A stretch of DNA of 64,000 nt from Aestuariirhabdus litorea (GCF_003864255.1 NZ_QWEZ01000002.1:310001-374000); one strand, 5' to 3'. Positions 45,799 to 55,787 are shown, counted from the stretch's first letter. Notes: generated by a model from the sequence alone, not told the origin. Made by a program: numbers and translations.

Positions 45799-47154
45799 AT
45801 TAACAACCAATTTGACCACCAACACTTTAGCGACGAGCTGCTCCGGGCCAGTGCCCGACTGCAGCAGAGGCTGTTGCAGGAGAGCCGGCAGGGAATGCCA
45901 CTTCTGCAACTGGAGGAACCCCTGGGAGGGCTTGCCACTGAGGCGCTGGTTCCCTGGCTGCAGGCCAGCGACCGCTTTCCCCGTATGCTCTGGCAATCTC
46001 GCGATGGCCAGCTCACCGTTGCCGCCCTGGGTCTCGCCAGCCGTTTCAAGGCCCCCCAGGAACACCCCACCCATGCCCGCCGGATCTGGTGTGTGGCAGG
46101 CTTCGACGCCAACCAGAGCTGGAACGGCTACCCCGCCCACCTCAGCTACATCCCGGAGATCGAGCTCGAGCACAGCCCCGCCGGCTGGACCCTGCGCATC
46201 AGCCTTGGCCCCGAAACCTCTGTCGAGCAGCTGCAGCGAAGCCTGGCCACCCTGCACCGAATCAGCCCGGAGCCCGACGCTGGCCTACCCCCCGTGGTCG
46301 CCCCTGTCCGTCACCAGCCTCAGCAGCCCCAATGGTGCCAACAGGTGGGTGCGGTTCAGCGTGCAATCGCCGATGGCGAGCTGCAGAAGGTGGTACTGGC
46401 ACGCCAAAGCAGCCTCCGCTTTGAAGCGGCCCCCTCCCTCTGGTCGCTTTACCGGAGCTGGAGCCAGCAGGCTCTCAACTGCTACCGTTTTGTGTTCGAG
46501 CCCGCCCCCGGGGACGGCTTTATCAGCCTCTCCCCCGAACGCCTGATGCAGCGCAGCGGGGATCAGCTGCTGACCGAAGCGCTGGCGGGCACCGCTCCGC
46601 GGCCGAGCCAGAGCGCCGAAGCCCGCGACGCCTCCCTGGAGCTGCTGGCCGACAGTAAAAACCGCCATGAACACCAGCTGGTGATCGAGGATATTCAGCA
46701 CAAGCTGGCGTCCATCGGCCTCAGCTGCAGCCAGCGCTGCGAGACCTCGGTGCTGCAGCAGCGCGGCATCCAGCACCTGCACCAACTGCTGCAGGGCTAC
46801 GCCAACCCCATGCCCGCCGATACCCTGATCGCCCACACCCTGCACCCGACCGCGGCCGTAGGGGGGCTGCCGGGGGAGGCGGCCAGCCGCTTCCTCTGCC
46901 ACAACGAGTCCCTGGTGCGCGGATGGTACGCCGGCTACTGTGGTTACCTGGCGCCCGCGGCGGCTGAGCTGGCGGTGACCATCCGCAGTGCCCGCCTGCA
47001 GGGTAACGAACTGCAGTTGTTCGCCGGGGCCGGCATCGTCGCCCTGTCGGACCCCCTGGCCGAGTGGCAGGAGCTGGACCAGAAGATCGCCCTGCCGCTG
47101 TCGCTGTTTGTGCCGGGGGAGGAACATGTTTCCCGTCGTACATCGCTCTCCTAA
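45799..47154 (+). CDS. menF: Isochorismate synthase MenF
   Basis: An enzyme of ~451 residues making isochorismate, the first menaquinone step. Chorismate-enzyme motifs: LQKVVLARQ, ALAGTAPR, DSKNRHEHQLVIEDI, AAVGGLPGEAA and GWYAGYCGY. The start is odd. No ATG or GTG exists in frame between the stop at 45751 and the conserved core. ATT at 45799 has AAGGA eight bases before it and opens a helical INNQFDHQHF stretch; the alternative TTG at 45874 lacks a ribosome site. First gene of the men operon; overlaps menD. Confidence 0.85.
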   Translation: MNNQFDHQHFSDELLRASARLQQRLLQESRQGMPLLQLEEPLGGLATEALVPWLQASDRFPRMLWQSRDGQLTVAALGLASRFKAPQEHPTHARRIWCVAGFDANQSWNGYPAHLSYIPEIELEHSPAGWTLRISLGPETSVEQLQRSLATLHRISPEPDAGLPPVVAPVRHQPQQPQWCQQVGAVQRAIADGELQKVVLARQSSLRFEAAPSLWSLYRSWSQQALNCYRFVFEPAPGDGFISLSPERLMQRSGDQLLTEALAGTAPRPSQSAEARDASLELLADSKNRHEHQLVIEDIQHKLASIGLSCSQRCETSVLQQRGIQHLHQLLQGYANPMPADTLIAHTLHPTAAVGGLPGEAASRFLCHNESLVRGWYAGYCGYLAPAAAELAVTIRSARLQGNELQLFAGAGIVALSDPLAEWQELDQKIALPLSLFVPGEEHVSRRTSLS

Positions 47155-48868
47155 CGAGCTGCAGGCGGCACTGATTCTCGAGGAGCTGGTCCGCCACGGC
47201 GTCACCGACCTTTGCCTGGCGCCGGGATCACGCTCGGCACCGCTGGTGTTTGCCGCCGACGCCCACCCCCACCTGCGCCTGCACCACCATTTTGACGAGC
47301 GGGGGCTGGGTTTTCTTGCCCTCGGCCTCAGCAAGGCTCAGCAGCGGCCGGTGGCACTCCTCACCACCTCCGGCAGCGCCGTGGCCAACCTCTATCCGGC
47401 GGTGATCGAGGCGGCCCAGAGCGCCGTGCCCCTGATCCTGCTGACCGCCGACCGCCCCCCGCGGCTGCATGACTGTGGCGCCAACCAGGCGATCAACCAG
47501 ATCGACATCTTTGCCGGCTACCCGACCCACAGCATCTACCTGCCGCCCCCCGATGCCGGATTCTCCCCCGCCTCTCTGCTGCATCAGCTGGCACCAGCAC
47601 TGGCGGCGCAGCACGCGTTCGGCGGGGTGGTCCAGATCAACTGCATGTTCGATGAACCCCTCTACCCAAGCGGCGCCGCGCTCGACTTTTCCGCGGCGCT
47701 GACGCCGCTGGGGGGCTGGCTCAGCGAGCCGACGCCCTGGCCCGCCCCGGTCGGGCAGTCAACAACACCGCTACCCACCCGCGCCGAGTGGGAGAGCTTC
47801 TGTACCGCCCCCGGCGTGGTCGTGGCGGGCCGTCTTGACGATAACCAGCAGGCACAGGCCGTCGCCCACCTGGCTCGCGCGCTGGGCTGGCCCCTGCTCG
47901 GTGATATCCAATCCCAGCTGCGCAGCGAGCCCGACAGTTTGAAGCACAGCGACCTGTTGTTGTGCCAACACCAAGCCCAGTCGACCCTGGCGCCGCTGCG
48001 CCAGCTGCTGATGTTCGGTGATCGCCTGGTTTCCAAGCGGCTGCAGCAGTGGCTCGACAGCCACCCCTGGGAGCAGTTCTGGCTGGTCCACCCGGGCGAC
48101 AGCCCCCGCGCTCCCGGGCGCAACCAACACCGTTTCTTTGCCAGCACCGCGCTGCCCTGGTGCCAGGCGCTGCCCCCGCCCAATGCACCCGCCAACGGCC
48201 TGCGGGCGACCCTGGCGGACCTCGATACCCGCATCGCCGAGGGCCTTGCACAGCACTTCCACAGCACCCTCCCGGATGCTCCGCTCAGCGAACCGTCACT
48301 GGCCCACCGACTTTGCCGGCTGCTGCCCGACGCCCACCAGCTGTTCGCCGGTAACAGCCTCAGCATCCGCCTGCTCGACCAGCTCTCGGGGCCGCTGCCT
48401 GCCGACCTTAAGGTGCTGGCCAATCGTGGTGCCAGCGGTATCGATGGACTGCTTGCCACCGCGGCCGGTGCCGCCTGCGCCCACCCCGGTGGCACCACAT
48501 TGCTGATCGGCGATACCTCTCTGCTTTACGACCTCAACTCCCTGGCGCTGTTGCGCGGCGAGCTGGCGCTGGTGGTGGTGGTGCTCAACAACGATGGCGG
48601 CGCTATCTTTAATACCCTGCCGATCGAGGACAGCGCGCTGCGCGAGCGCCACTTCCGCTGTCCCCACCGGATGCAGTTTGAGCAGGCCTGCGCCCAGTTT
48701 GCGGTGGCCTACCGGCGGGTCGACCGCCTTACTCCCTTCGAGCAGGAGTACCGGGCCGCCCTGGCGCGCACCACCCCGACCCTGATCGAGATCTCCTGTG
48801 ATGGGGAGGAGACCGCCGCCCAGCTGCGCCGGCTCACCACCCCCGACACCCTAACCCACTTCCAATGA
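47126..48868 (+). CDS. menD: SEPHCHC synthase MenD
   Basis: A 580-residue thiamine-diphosphate enzyme that joins isochorismate and 2-oxoglutarate. It has [13 protein letters not shown] near the N-terminus, [52 protein letters not shown] and the ThDP motif [17 protein letters not shown] with LNNDGGAIF. The ATG at 47126 has AGGAAC in front and overlaps menF by 29 bp. Length is close to E. coli MenD. Confidence 0.95.
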   Translation: MFPVVHRSPNELQAALILEELVRHGVTDLCLAPGSRSAPLVFAADAHPHLRLHHHFDERGLGFLALGLSKAQQRPVALLTTSGSAVANLYPAVIEAAQSAVPLILLTADRPPRLHDCGANQAINQIDIFAGYPTHSIYLPPPDAGFSPASLLHQLAPALAAQHAFGGVVQINCMFDEPLYPSGAALDFSAALTPLGGWLSEPTPWPAPVGQSTTPLPTRAEWESFCTAPGVVVAGRLDDNQQAQAVAHLARALGWPLLGDIQSQLRSEPDSLKHSDLLLCQHQAQSTLAPLRQLLMFGDRLVSKRLQQWLDSHPWEQFWLVHPGDSPRAPGRNQHRFFASTALPWCQALPPPNAPANGLRATLADLDTRIAEGLAQHFHSTLPDAPLSEPSLAHRLCRLLPDAHQLFAGNSLSIRLLDQLSGPLPADLKVLANRGASGIDGLLATAAGAACAHPGGTTLLIGDTSLLYDLNSLALLRGELALVVVVLNNDGGAIFNTLPIEDSALRERHFRCPHRMQFEQACAQFAVAYRRVDRLTPFEQEYRAALARTTPTLIEISCDGEETAAQLRRLTTPDTLTHFQ

Positions 48869-48875
48869 GGACCCT

Positions 48876-49730
48876 ATGAAATACGGAATGAGCGAAACGG
48901 AATTGATGGCCCCGATCGACTGGCATGACCACAGCGCCGGCTACGAGGATATCCTCTACCACAAGGGGGAGGGAATCGCCCGCATCACCATCAACCGCCC
49001 GCAGGTGCACAACGCCTTCCGCCCCCTCACCGTGCAGGAGATGGAGCGCGCGCTGGCTGATGCCCGCTACGATGCCGGCATCGGCTGTGTGATCCTCACC
49101 GGCGCCGGTGGCCAGGCGTTCTGCTCCGGCGGTGACCAGTCGATCCGCGGCCGCACCGGTTACCAGGACGATGCCGGTACCGAGCACCTCAACGTGCTCG
49201 ATTTCCAACGCCAGATTCGCACCTGCCCCAAACCGGTGGTGGCCATGGTGGCCGGCTACGCCATCGGTGGCGGTCACGTCCTCCACCTGGTGTGCGACCT
49301 GACCATCGCCGCCGATAACGCCCGCTTCGGCCAGACCGGTCCGGCGGTGGGCTCCTTCGACGGCGGCTACGGCGCCAGCTATATGGCACGCATCGTGGGC
49401 CAGAAGAAGGCCCGCGAGATCTGGTTCCTGTGCCGTCAGTACGATGCCGACCAGGCACTCGAAATGGGGCTGGTCAACTGCGTGGTACCTTTGGCTGAGC
49501 TGGAGCGCGAGACGGTGCGCTGGTGCCGCGAGATGCTGCAGAACTCCCCCACCGCGCTGCGCTGCCTGAAGGCGGCCCTCAACGCCGACTGCGACGGACA
49601 GGCCGGGCTGCAGGAGCTGGCGGGTAACAGCACCCTGCTGTTCTATATGTCCGAGGAGGCGCAGGAGGGTCGTAACGCTTTTATGGAGAAGCGCCGCCCC
49701 GACTTCAACAAGTTCAAGCGCGCCCCCTAG
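48876..49730 (+). CDS. menB: 1,4-dihydroxy-2-naphthoyl-CoA synthase MenB
   Basis: A 284-residue crotonase-fold enzyme closing the naphthoquinone ring. Diagnostic parts are [32 protein letters not shown], and [22 protein letters not shown], matching MenB. Seven bases after the menD stop, with GAGG before the ATG. The gene sits between menD and menC; menH, often found here, is absent. Confidence 0.95.
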   Translation: MKYGMSETELMAPIDWHDHSAGYEDILYHKGEGIARITINRPQVHNAFRPLTVQEMERALADARYDAGIGCVILTGAGGQAFCSGGDQSIRGRTGYQDDAGTEHLNVLDFQRQIRTCPKPVVAMVAGYAIGGGHVLHLVCDLTIAADNARFGQTGPAVGSFDGGYGASYMARIVGQKKAREIWFLCRQYDADQALEMGLVNCVVPLAELERETVRWCREMLQNSPTALRCLKAALNADCDGQAGLQELAGNSTLLFYMSEEAQEGRNAFMEKRRPDFNKFKRAP

Positions 49731-49737
49731 GGCTGCC

Positions 49738-50724
49738 ATGCTGCGCCGCGCCGCCCTCTACCGTTACCGCATCCCCCTGAGTCCGCCGCTGTCCAGCGGC
49801 GGCCGCCGCCTCAGCCACCGCGAGGGGCTGGTGGTCCGGCTTGAGCAGGGTGAACGCTGCGGAATGGGGGAGGTAGCGCCGCTGCCGGGCTTCAGCCGCG
49901 AATCCCTGTGGCAGGCGCAGCGCGAGCTGCTCCAGCAGCTGCCCCGTTGGGTGGCCGGCTTCGGTGTCCATTGCCGCCCCCCCTCCGCCGCCTTCGGCCT
50001 CTCCTGCGCCCTCGACGAACTCCGCCAGGGCGTCCCCCTGCGTCTTGTCGATCCGCTCTCCAGTGGCTATCCGCTGCTGAGCGGCGACCCCGAGCAGATT
50101 GTCGAGCGCTGGCACCACTGGCCCGAGCCCCGCCCGAGCCTGGTCAAGCTCAAACTGGGACGCCGGCCGGTTGAGGCGGAGCAGACGATGGTCGGTGAGC
50201 TGCTGTCCATCAGCCCGGGGCTGCGTTTTCGCATCGACGCCAACCGGCGCTGGAGCCCGATCGATGCCCGGCGCTGGGTCGACTGGCTGGGGCGGGAGCG
50301 TATCGACTACCTGGAAGAGCCCTGTCCGCGACTGTGGCAAAGCCTCCAGCTGGCCGATACCTGCGGGGTCGATCTGGCCCTCGACGAATCCCTGCGCGAG
50401 TCCCTGCACAATGGGCGCGGCCCACTACCGGTCCACCCGTGTTTCAAGGTGGCGGTGATCAAGCCCAGCCTCACCGGCCCCCTCGGGCAGATTGAACGCC
50501 TGATTCGCCAATGCCGGCGTCGCGGCATCACGACCCTGCTCTCCAGCAGCTACGAGTCCAGTCTGGGGATCGGGCAATTGCAGGCCCTGGCCCGGCGCCT
50601 GACCCCCGACCAGGGGCCGGGGCTCGACACCCTCGGCCCCTTCAGCCACCACCTGCTACGGCCCGCGGCCGGGGATCATGCCTGCCTCGACTGGGCGCAG
50701 CTGGAGTGCCTATGGCAGAGCTGA
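49738..50724 (+). CDS. menC: o-Succinylbenzoate synthase MenC
   Basis: A 328-residue enolase-superfamily enzyme that dehydrates SHCHC to o-succinylbenzoate. Catalytic pieces: VKLKLGR (KxK, about residue 138), FRIDANRRW (Asp ligand), YLEEPCP (Glu), LALDESL (Asp) and VIKPSL (second Lys). Eight bases after menB; its last 13 bases overlap menE. Confidence 0.93.
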   Translation: MLRRAALYRYRIPLSPPLSSGGRRLSHREGLVVRLEQGERCGMGEVAPLPGFSRESLWQAQRELLQQLPRWVAGFGVHCRPPSAAFGLSCALDELRQGVPLRLVDPLSSGYPLLSGDPEQIVERWHHWPEPRPSLVKLKLGRRPVEAEQTMVGELLSISPGLRFRIDANRRWSPIDARRWVDWLGRERIDYLEEPCPRLWQSLQLADTCGVDLALDESLRESLHNGRGPLPVHPCFKVAVIKPSLTGPLGQIERLIRQCRRRGITTLLSSSYESSLGIGQLQALARRLTPDQGPGLDTLGPFSHHLLRPAAGDHACLDWAQLECLWQS

Positions 50725-52253
50725 GCCACCCAATGGCCGAATTGACCCATCCCCTGTGGCAGGCGGCCCGGCGTCACGCCGATCGCCCCGCCCTGATCGA
50801 GGGGGAACGGGTACTGAGCTTCGCCGCCCTCTACCAGGATGCCGACGCGCTGGCCCGCCATCTGGCCGCGCAGGGGGTGCACCGCGGCGACCACCTGCTG
50901 CTGCTCGAGCCCGATCCGCTGCCGATCATACGCTGCCTGTGGGCCACCAGCCTCCTTGGGTGCGTCTGCATCCCCCTTAACCCGGCGCTGCCGGTGGCGC
51001 AGATCGAGCGCCAGCTGGCCACCGCCGACGCGCGCTGGCTAATCGGTGCCGGCAGCGGCGAAGAGGGCGAGCACATAAAGCTTCCCCCCGGCTGTCAGCA
51101 GCTCGGTTTGCCCCCCCTCAGCCTAACCGCAACCAATGCGCCGCTGGCGGCGACCCCCGAATGGCCGCCGCTGGACCCACAGACGGCGCTGACCGGAACC
51201 TTCACCTCGGGCAGCAGCGGCCATCCCAAGTTGGCGCTGCACAGCCTTGCCAACCACCGGGCCAGCGCCAAGGGGAGCGGTCAGCTTATCCCCCTCGGTG
51301 CCGGGGATGGCTGGGGGCTGACCCTGCCGCTCTACCATATCGGCGGACTGGCGATCCTGTTCCGCTGTCTGCTGGCCGGTGCCAGCCTGGTGCTGGGGGA
51401 GCGCCGCGACCTGGAGGGGTTCCTGCAGCATCCGCGGGTCACCCATCTGTCGGTGGTGGCCACCCAGCTGGTGCGCCTGCAGCGCCAGGGTCGTTCGCTG
51501 GCAGCGGGTTCCCTGCGCCACCTGCTACTGGGGGGCAGCGCCTTCCCCCGCAGCCTGCTCGACTGGCTCGCTGGCCAGCCGATCCAGTGCCATATCAGTT
51601 ACGGCCTTACCGAGATGAGCTCCCAGGTGATGACCGGCCCGGCCAACCCCGACTCCCGCATCGCCCACCTTCTGCCCGGGCGCGAGCTGCGGATCGCACC
51701 GATTGCGGGGGATGAGGGCCAGCTGGAGCCTGGTGAGGAGGAGAGTGGAAACGTCGAGGGTGAGATACTGGTGCGCGGCGACTGCCTCTGGCTGGGGTAT
51801 TACCAGCGCGGGCAGCTGCACCGCCCCCTCAACAAGGAGGGCTGGTTTCACACCCGCGACCGCGGGCAGCTCGATACCACGGGGGCGCTGCGCGTGATCG
51901 GGCGCCTCGACAACCAGTTTGTCAGCGGCGGCGAGAACGTGCAGCCGGAGCCCCTGGAGGCGATTATTCGTAGTTTCGCAGGAGGCTGCGAGGGAGGCGT
52001 TGATGGGGGCGAACCCATCGATGAGTGCTACCTGGTGCCGGTGAGTGATGCCGAATACGGCACCCGCGCGGTCTGCTTTGTGGAGCCCTTCCCCGCCGAC
52101 GGCGGCGCCGAACTGGCCCGCTGGCTACAACCGCAGCTGGCCAGCCACCAGCGCCCCCGCGCCTTCTACCCCATCCCCCCCGAACTGAAACGCGGCCTCA
52201 AGATCAGCCGCCAGCAGCTCTGCCGCTGGGCGGAGGAGCAGAGTCAGGGCTAA
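50712..52253 (+). CDS. menE: o-Succinylbenzoate-CoA ligase MenE
   Basis: A 513-residue acyl-adenylating enzyme. P-loop TFTSGSSGHPKLALHSL, then SYGLTEMSSQV, GWFHTRDRGQLDTTGALRVIGR and the C-terminal lysine region ELKRGLKISRQQL. ATG at 50712 has GGAG five bases ahead; another ATG at 50733 is possible. Last gene of the operon; the stop lies 4 bp from a recombination core of the genomic island. Confidence 0.93.
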   Translation: MAELSHPMAELTHPLWQAARRHADRPALIEGERVLSFAALYQDADALARHLAAQGVHRGDHLLLLEPDPLPIIRCLWATSLLGCVCIPLNPALPVAQIERQLATADARWLIGAGSGEEGEHIKLPPGCQQLGLPPLSLTATNAPLAATPEWPPLDPQTALTGTFTSGSSGHPKLALHSLANHRASAKGSGQLIPLGAGDGWGLTLPLYHIGGLAILFRCLLAGASLVLGERRDLEGFLQHPRVTHLSVVATQLVRLQRQGRSLAAGSLRHLLLGGSAFPRSLLDWLAGQPIQCHISYGLTEMSSQVMTGPANPDSRIAHLLPGRELRIAPIAGDEGQLEPGEEESGNVEGEILVRGDCLWLGYYQRGQLHRPLNKEGWFHTRDRGQLDTTGALRVIGRLDNQFVSGGENVQPEPLEAIIRSFAGGCEGGVDGGEPIDECYLVPVSDAEYGTRAVCFVEPFPADGGAELARWLQPQLASHQRPRAFYPIPPELKRGLKISRQQLCRWAEEQSQG

Positions 52254-52257
52254 GGGT

Positions 52258-52277
52258 TATTCGATATTCTTGATCTG
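52258..52277. repeat. Island left attachment core (attL)
   Basis: TATTCGATATTCTTGATCTG matches the site at 57552-57571 at 16 of 20 bases. Read on the minus strand with the base before it, it encodes QIKNIE and a stop, the same ending as YicC (QIQNIE-stop). This is probably the original yicC tail, displaced by the inserted element. It starts 4 bp after the menE stop. Confidence 0.75.
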
Positions 52278-52700
52278 AATGTTTTTTGTTCGGATCTATC
52301 CACTATATCTAGTGGCCTGCAGGTCTTTTATCGCAAAGCACGACGCCGTTTGGTTACCGATTTGTTTACCAGTCGGCCCTCTGCTAGCAACAATGGCGAG
52401 CTCGAATAGGTTAGCTTTAGTCAGCATTTCACTGTTCATTGCCAATAAAGGCGCCACTTCTAATTGGCCCTATTTTAACCCAATCGGCGCCAGTTTAGCT
52501 GGCACCGTTCCACTGCAGCGCCACACAAAGCGTCACAGCACCCGCAGAAGAAGCGCTCAACTCGAGAATATCCAGGTCACTCGCAGGTTCGCCGTATTCG
52601 AACATGGCTACCGGAATAGCCGTAAACGTCATTAATGCTATCAGAGCGATAGCTTGAGTAAAGCAAGGCAATAGAAGACCAAGCAACGATGCGACCGACT
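52278..52700. other. Non-coding left part of island
   Basis: About 420 bp between the attachment core and the transposon. It holds GGTTACC at 52352-52358 and GTTTACC at 52364-52370, part of the arm-site repeats seen near the integrase. Two short open frames cross here on opposite strands; neither has a ribosome site or known motifs, though a minus-strand frame (52495-52752) has a hydrophobic core. I regard the stretch as decayed DNA. Confidence 0.5.
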
Positions 52701-52701
52701 G

Positions 52702-53915
52702 TGTGTTGATGGTATTTACCTGACAGTCGGCCCCTGAAACAAGAGTGGTCATAGTGCCCCCAGAGGGTTATAGGACGAGTGTCTGACGCTCGACTGTAAC
52801 TTCACAAGGAAACGACTATGACCACTAACGAGAAAGTAGCACAACGCAAGCTCAGTCTCCTAGAACTGGCAAGAGATCTTCAGAACGTTAGCAAGGCCTG
52901 CAAGGTGATGGGGTATTCCCGTCAACAGTTCTATGAGATCCGGCGTAACTATCAAACCTTCGGCTCTGACGGCCTGATCGACAAGCTGCCTGGACCCCGC
53001 GGCCCCCACCCCAAGCGCGTCTGCGGTGAAGTCGAACAAGCCATCCTTGCCCACAGTTTGAAGTTTCCCACCAACGAGCCGGTGCGCGTCTCTCAAGAGC
53101 TTGCCCTTGAGGGCGTTCAAGTCAGCTCTGGCGGCGTCCGTGGTGTTTGGAGTCGCCATAATCTGTTGACCCGCCACGAGCGCCTTCTGCGCCTGGAGCG
53201 CACGACTCGGGAGCAAAAGATTGAGCTGAGCGATGACCAAATCCGGCTGCTGGAGCGCTTCAGTCCCGAGTTTAGAGAGCGCTACATTGAGGTCCACCAC
53301 ACCGGGGATCTGATAGCGGTGGACACCTTCTTCGTGGGTACCCTAAAGGGCGTCGGAAAGGTATACCTGCAGTCGGTAATCGACTGTTATAGCCGCTATG
53401 CTTTGGGGCGGCTGTACACTAACAAGCTACCGGTCACGGCCGCACACGTCTTCAACAGCGATGACTACCGTTCTTTAAGTCTCACAAGGCGCGGATCTCC
53501 ACCATCCTTAGTGATAACGGACGGGATTTCTGCGGCCGGAAAGACCACCACCCGTACGAGCTATTTCTCCAGCTGGAGGAGATCGAGCATCGGACGACTC
53601 GGGTTCGCCGACCACAAAGCAACGGCTTTATCGAACGGCTGCATCGTACACTGCTGGATGAGCACTTCCGCATCCAAGGGCGAACTAAATGGTATGAGAC
53701 CGTCGATGAGATGCAGAAGGATCTGGAAGAATACCTGGTACTGTACAACACCAAGCGGCCCCACCAGGGCCGCAACATGAAGGGCCAAGTGTCCTATACG
53801 GTGTTCAAAAAAGGACTGCCAAGACCCACCAAAACGGAGGGCAAGAATGCTGCTGAAAAAGCTGCTTACATAGAATGCCCACTGGGGCATGTGTCAGGGG
53901 AATACCATCACTGTA
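52702..53915 (+). mobile_element. IS481-like insertion sequence
   Basis: A ~1.2-kb element. Its inverted ends share TGATGGTATT..CCTGACA: TGATGGTATTTACCTGACA at 52707-52725 and, on the other strand, TGATGGTATTCCCCTGACA at 53892-53910 (17 of 19 match). It contains one transposase gene with a frameshift. The outermost bases and the target duplication could not be fixed. Sits inside the yicC island. Confidence 0.75.
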
Positions 53916-54040
53916 CAAACTATATACTTGTTGAGGTGAGGCGATCATCAAATATTCATCCTCCTACTTGGGCGTGTGCTAGCCTTAAAAACTGGGCTGT
54001 TCTATGTTTTCTTGTGGGTGAAATGCATCTGTTGGTCTAA
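52818..54040 (+). pseudogene. IS481-family transposase, frameshifted
   Basis: The first ~215 codons read as an IS481 transposase: N-terminal HTH (LARDLQNVSKACKVMGYSRQ) and DDE-domain start (VDTFFVGTLKGVGKVYLQSVIDCYSRYALGRLYT). At about 53466-53470 one base is lost, and the rest continues in the next frame: TILSDNGRDFCGRKDHHP, QSNGFIERLHRTLLDEHF and YNTKRPHQGRNMKG. All three catalytic acids (D, D, E) are present but split over two frames. The second frame has no stop before 54040, beyond the IS end. ISs of this family are not known to need frameshifting, so it is probably dead. Confidence 0.8.
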
Positions 54041-54089
54041 CTCACGATAGAAATAAACTCATACGGATATAACAAGAGGCGATTCTGGA

Positions 54090-54824
54090 ATGACCTGCCC
54101 CATACTTATGTATCATTTTATAGGCGATCCGGAAGACCCAGCTGATTCGCCTTATTTTGTATCCTCAGAAAAATTTGATGAGCAAATGAAGCGCCTAAAA
54201 AAAAGAGGATTTAAATCTATCAGTCTGGGCCATCTATTTAATCATCTTTATAGAGATGAAGCTCTTCCTGATAAATCGGTAGTTATAACATTTGATGATG
54301 GTCACTTGTCCTTTTATGAAAAAGCCATGCCCGTTCTTGAGAAATATGACCTAACGGCAACAAATTTTATTATTACTGAAAGAGCTGGCAAGAAAAACTT
54401 TATGACCTGGGAACAAATAAATCGCGCGAAACTGAAAGGTTTTTCTATTGAGTCGCATTCTGTTACCCACAGAGTACTAACAAAAATCAACAGATCTGAA
54501 GTAGTGAATGAGGCGTTAGTGTCAAAAAAGACAATAGAAAAAAAATTAAATTCCGATGTGAGGTTTTTTTGTTATAGGGGCGGCCATTATAACGAAGAAA
54601 TTAAAAGCATTGTTGAATCTTGTGGATATGATGCTTCGGTTTGTTCCCGTTATGGCGTTAACAACTCATCAACAGACAGGTATGAATTAAAGAGAGTGCC
54701 TATTCGAGGAACGGATGATTTAGGAATATTTCTTGCAAAAATACACGGCTATGACTGGCAGCGTTTACATGGGCGACTATTTGCAAAATACCTTGAGCCA
54801 TTGAAAATACATAGTCTTAAATGA
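54090..54824 (+). CDS. Polysaccharide deacetylase-family protein
   Basis: A 244-residue NodB-fold protein. It has MYHFIGD at the N-terminus, the first motif TFDDGH (catalytic and metal Asp, about residue 70), and ESHSVTH (metal His pair, about 125), then YRGGHYNEEI. No signal peptide, so probably cytosolic. Removes acetyl groups from sugars in cell-surface or secreted glycans. Base composition is AT-rich, unlike its housekeeping neighbours, in line with foreign origin. Followed by a sulfotransferase gene 56 bp later; both may modify one surface polymer. Confidence 0.83.
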   Translation: MTCPILMYHFIGDPEDPADSPYFVSSEKFDEQMKRLKKRGFKSISLGHLFNHLYRDEALPDKSVVITFDDGHLSFYEKAMPVLEKYDLTATNFIITERAGKKNFMTWEQINRAKLKGFSIESHSVTHRVLTKINRSEVVNEALVSKKTIEKKLNSDVRFFCYRGGHYNEEIKSIVESCGYDASVCSRYGVNNSSTDRYELKRVPIRGTDDLGIFLAKIHGYDWQRLHGRLFAKYLEPLKIHSLK

Positions 54825-54880
54825 TCTGCATATGCTGGCGCCAGCATGGGGATCTTTAAAAAACACGGTTGGAAAATAAT

Positions 54881-55729
54881 ATGCTACCTGACTTTGTTGT
54901 TATTGGCGGGATGAAGTGCGGCTCTACATCGCTACTGAGATATTTAAACTATCATCCAGATATAATACTACCTAGAAACATAAAAAACCTAGAGTTCTTT
55001 GATGAGAAAGAAAATTGGAACAAAGGGCTAAATTGGTACGAATCCTTCTTTCCAAAAGAAAAAAACAAAGGCCAAGTTTTCGGAGAAGTTTCTACAGAGT
55101 ATACAAAGCATCCCGACACCAATAATGTGGCAAAAAACCTAGCCAAAACCATACCAAATGCAAAGCTAATATACGTTATTAGGCATCCGTACAAAAGACT
55201 AATATCTCACTATATACATCAAGTTGGTGCAGGTTTAGAGCAAAGAAAAATAAACACCATATTGCGTAATATTGACAATATGTACGTAAGGTATAGCCTA
55301 TATGGCTATCAACTTGAGCAATATCTTGATTTCTTTTCACCATCCAAAATACTTGTCTTGACGTCAGAAGAATTGAGGCGTGACAAAGATAAAGCACTTT
55401 CTAGAATTTTTAGATTTATTGGCGTAGATGAGTCTTTTAAGGTTGGCAATAATGTTTCATTAAACACTAGCGCCGAAAGGAAAAAATGGAACTCTATAGG
55501 TAGGCTTATAAGAAGGTCGAGTAGAAATTACAACGCATATTGCTATTACAAAAACAAGTACCCAAGGTCGATGAGGATCGCAGATCTGCTTTTATGCTCC
55601 GCTGTAAATGTCGATTCTTTATCAAAAGAAAGCAAAGAAAAAATCAGCCCGCTATTTATTGAAGATATTAAAAAAATTGAAGATACATTTGGCCTTGATC
55701 TTTCTGGCTGGTCTTTTGATGAAGTTTGA
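54881..55729 (+). CDS. Sulfotransferase domain protein
   Basis: A 282-residue protein. The 5'-phosphosulfate loop is VVIGGMKCGSTSLLRYL (residues ~8-20), and the 3'-phosphate part is LIYVIRHPYKRLISHY (about 94-110), the two PAPS-binding signatures of heparan-type sulfotransferases. It moves sulfate from PAPS to a sugar or lipid acceptor, unknown here. Start at ATG 54881, preceded by GGA; an in-frame TTG at 54869 is less likely. AT-rich, like the deacetylase before it. Ends at an intrinsic terminator. Confidence 0.85.
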   Translation: MLPDFVVIGGMKCGSTSLLRYLNYHPDIILPRNIKNLEFFDEKENWNKGLNWYESFFPKEKNKGQVFGEVSTEYTKHPDTNNVAKNLAKTIPNAKLIYVIRHPYKRLISHYIHQVGAGLEQRKINTILRNIDNMYVRYSLYGYQLEQYLDFFSPSKILVLTSEELRRDKDKALSRIFRFIGVDESFKVGNNVSLNTSAERKKWNSIGRLIRRSSRNYNAYCYYKNKYPRSMRIADLLLCSAVNVDSLSKESKEKISPLFIEDIKKIEDTFGLDLSGWSFDEV

Positions 55730-55736
55730 TTTTTGG

Positions 55737-55787
55737 GGCAATATACGATAGCTAATATCGCATATTTAAAATTATTGCCTTTTTTTG
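55737..55787 (+). terminator. Terminator after the sulfotransferase gene
   Basis: GGCAATA (55737-55743) pairs with TATTGCC (55773-55779), an inner CGATA/TATCG stem lies between them, and eight T follow. It closes the deacetylase-sulfotransferase transcript. Confidence 0.7.

Noticed and set aside
46285-47334. Open frame of 349 codons on the minus strand
   Set aside because: It is antisense to menF/menD with no motif or ribosome site.
52279-52635. 118-codon plus-strand frame in the island
   Set aside because: No ribosome site, no motif, and it covers the likely arm-site repeats.
52495-52752. 85-codon minus-strand frame with a hydrophobic core
   Set aside because: Its start is inside the left end of the insertion sequence and it has no recognisable motif; probably decayed DNA.
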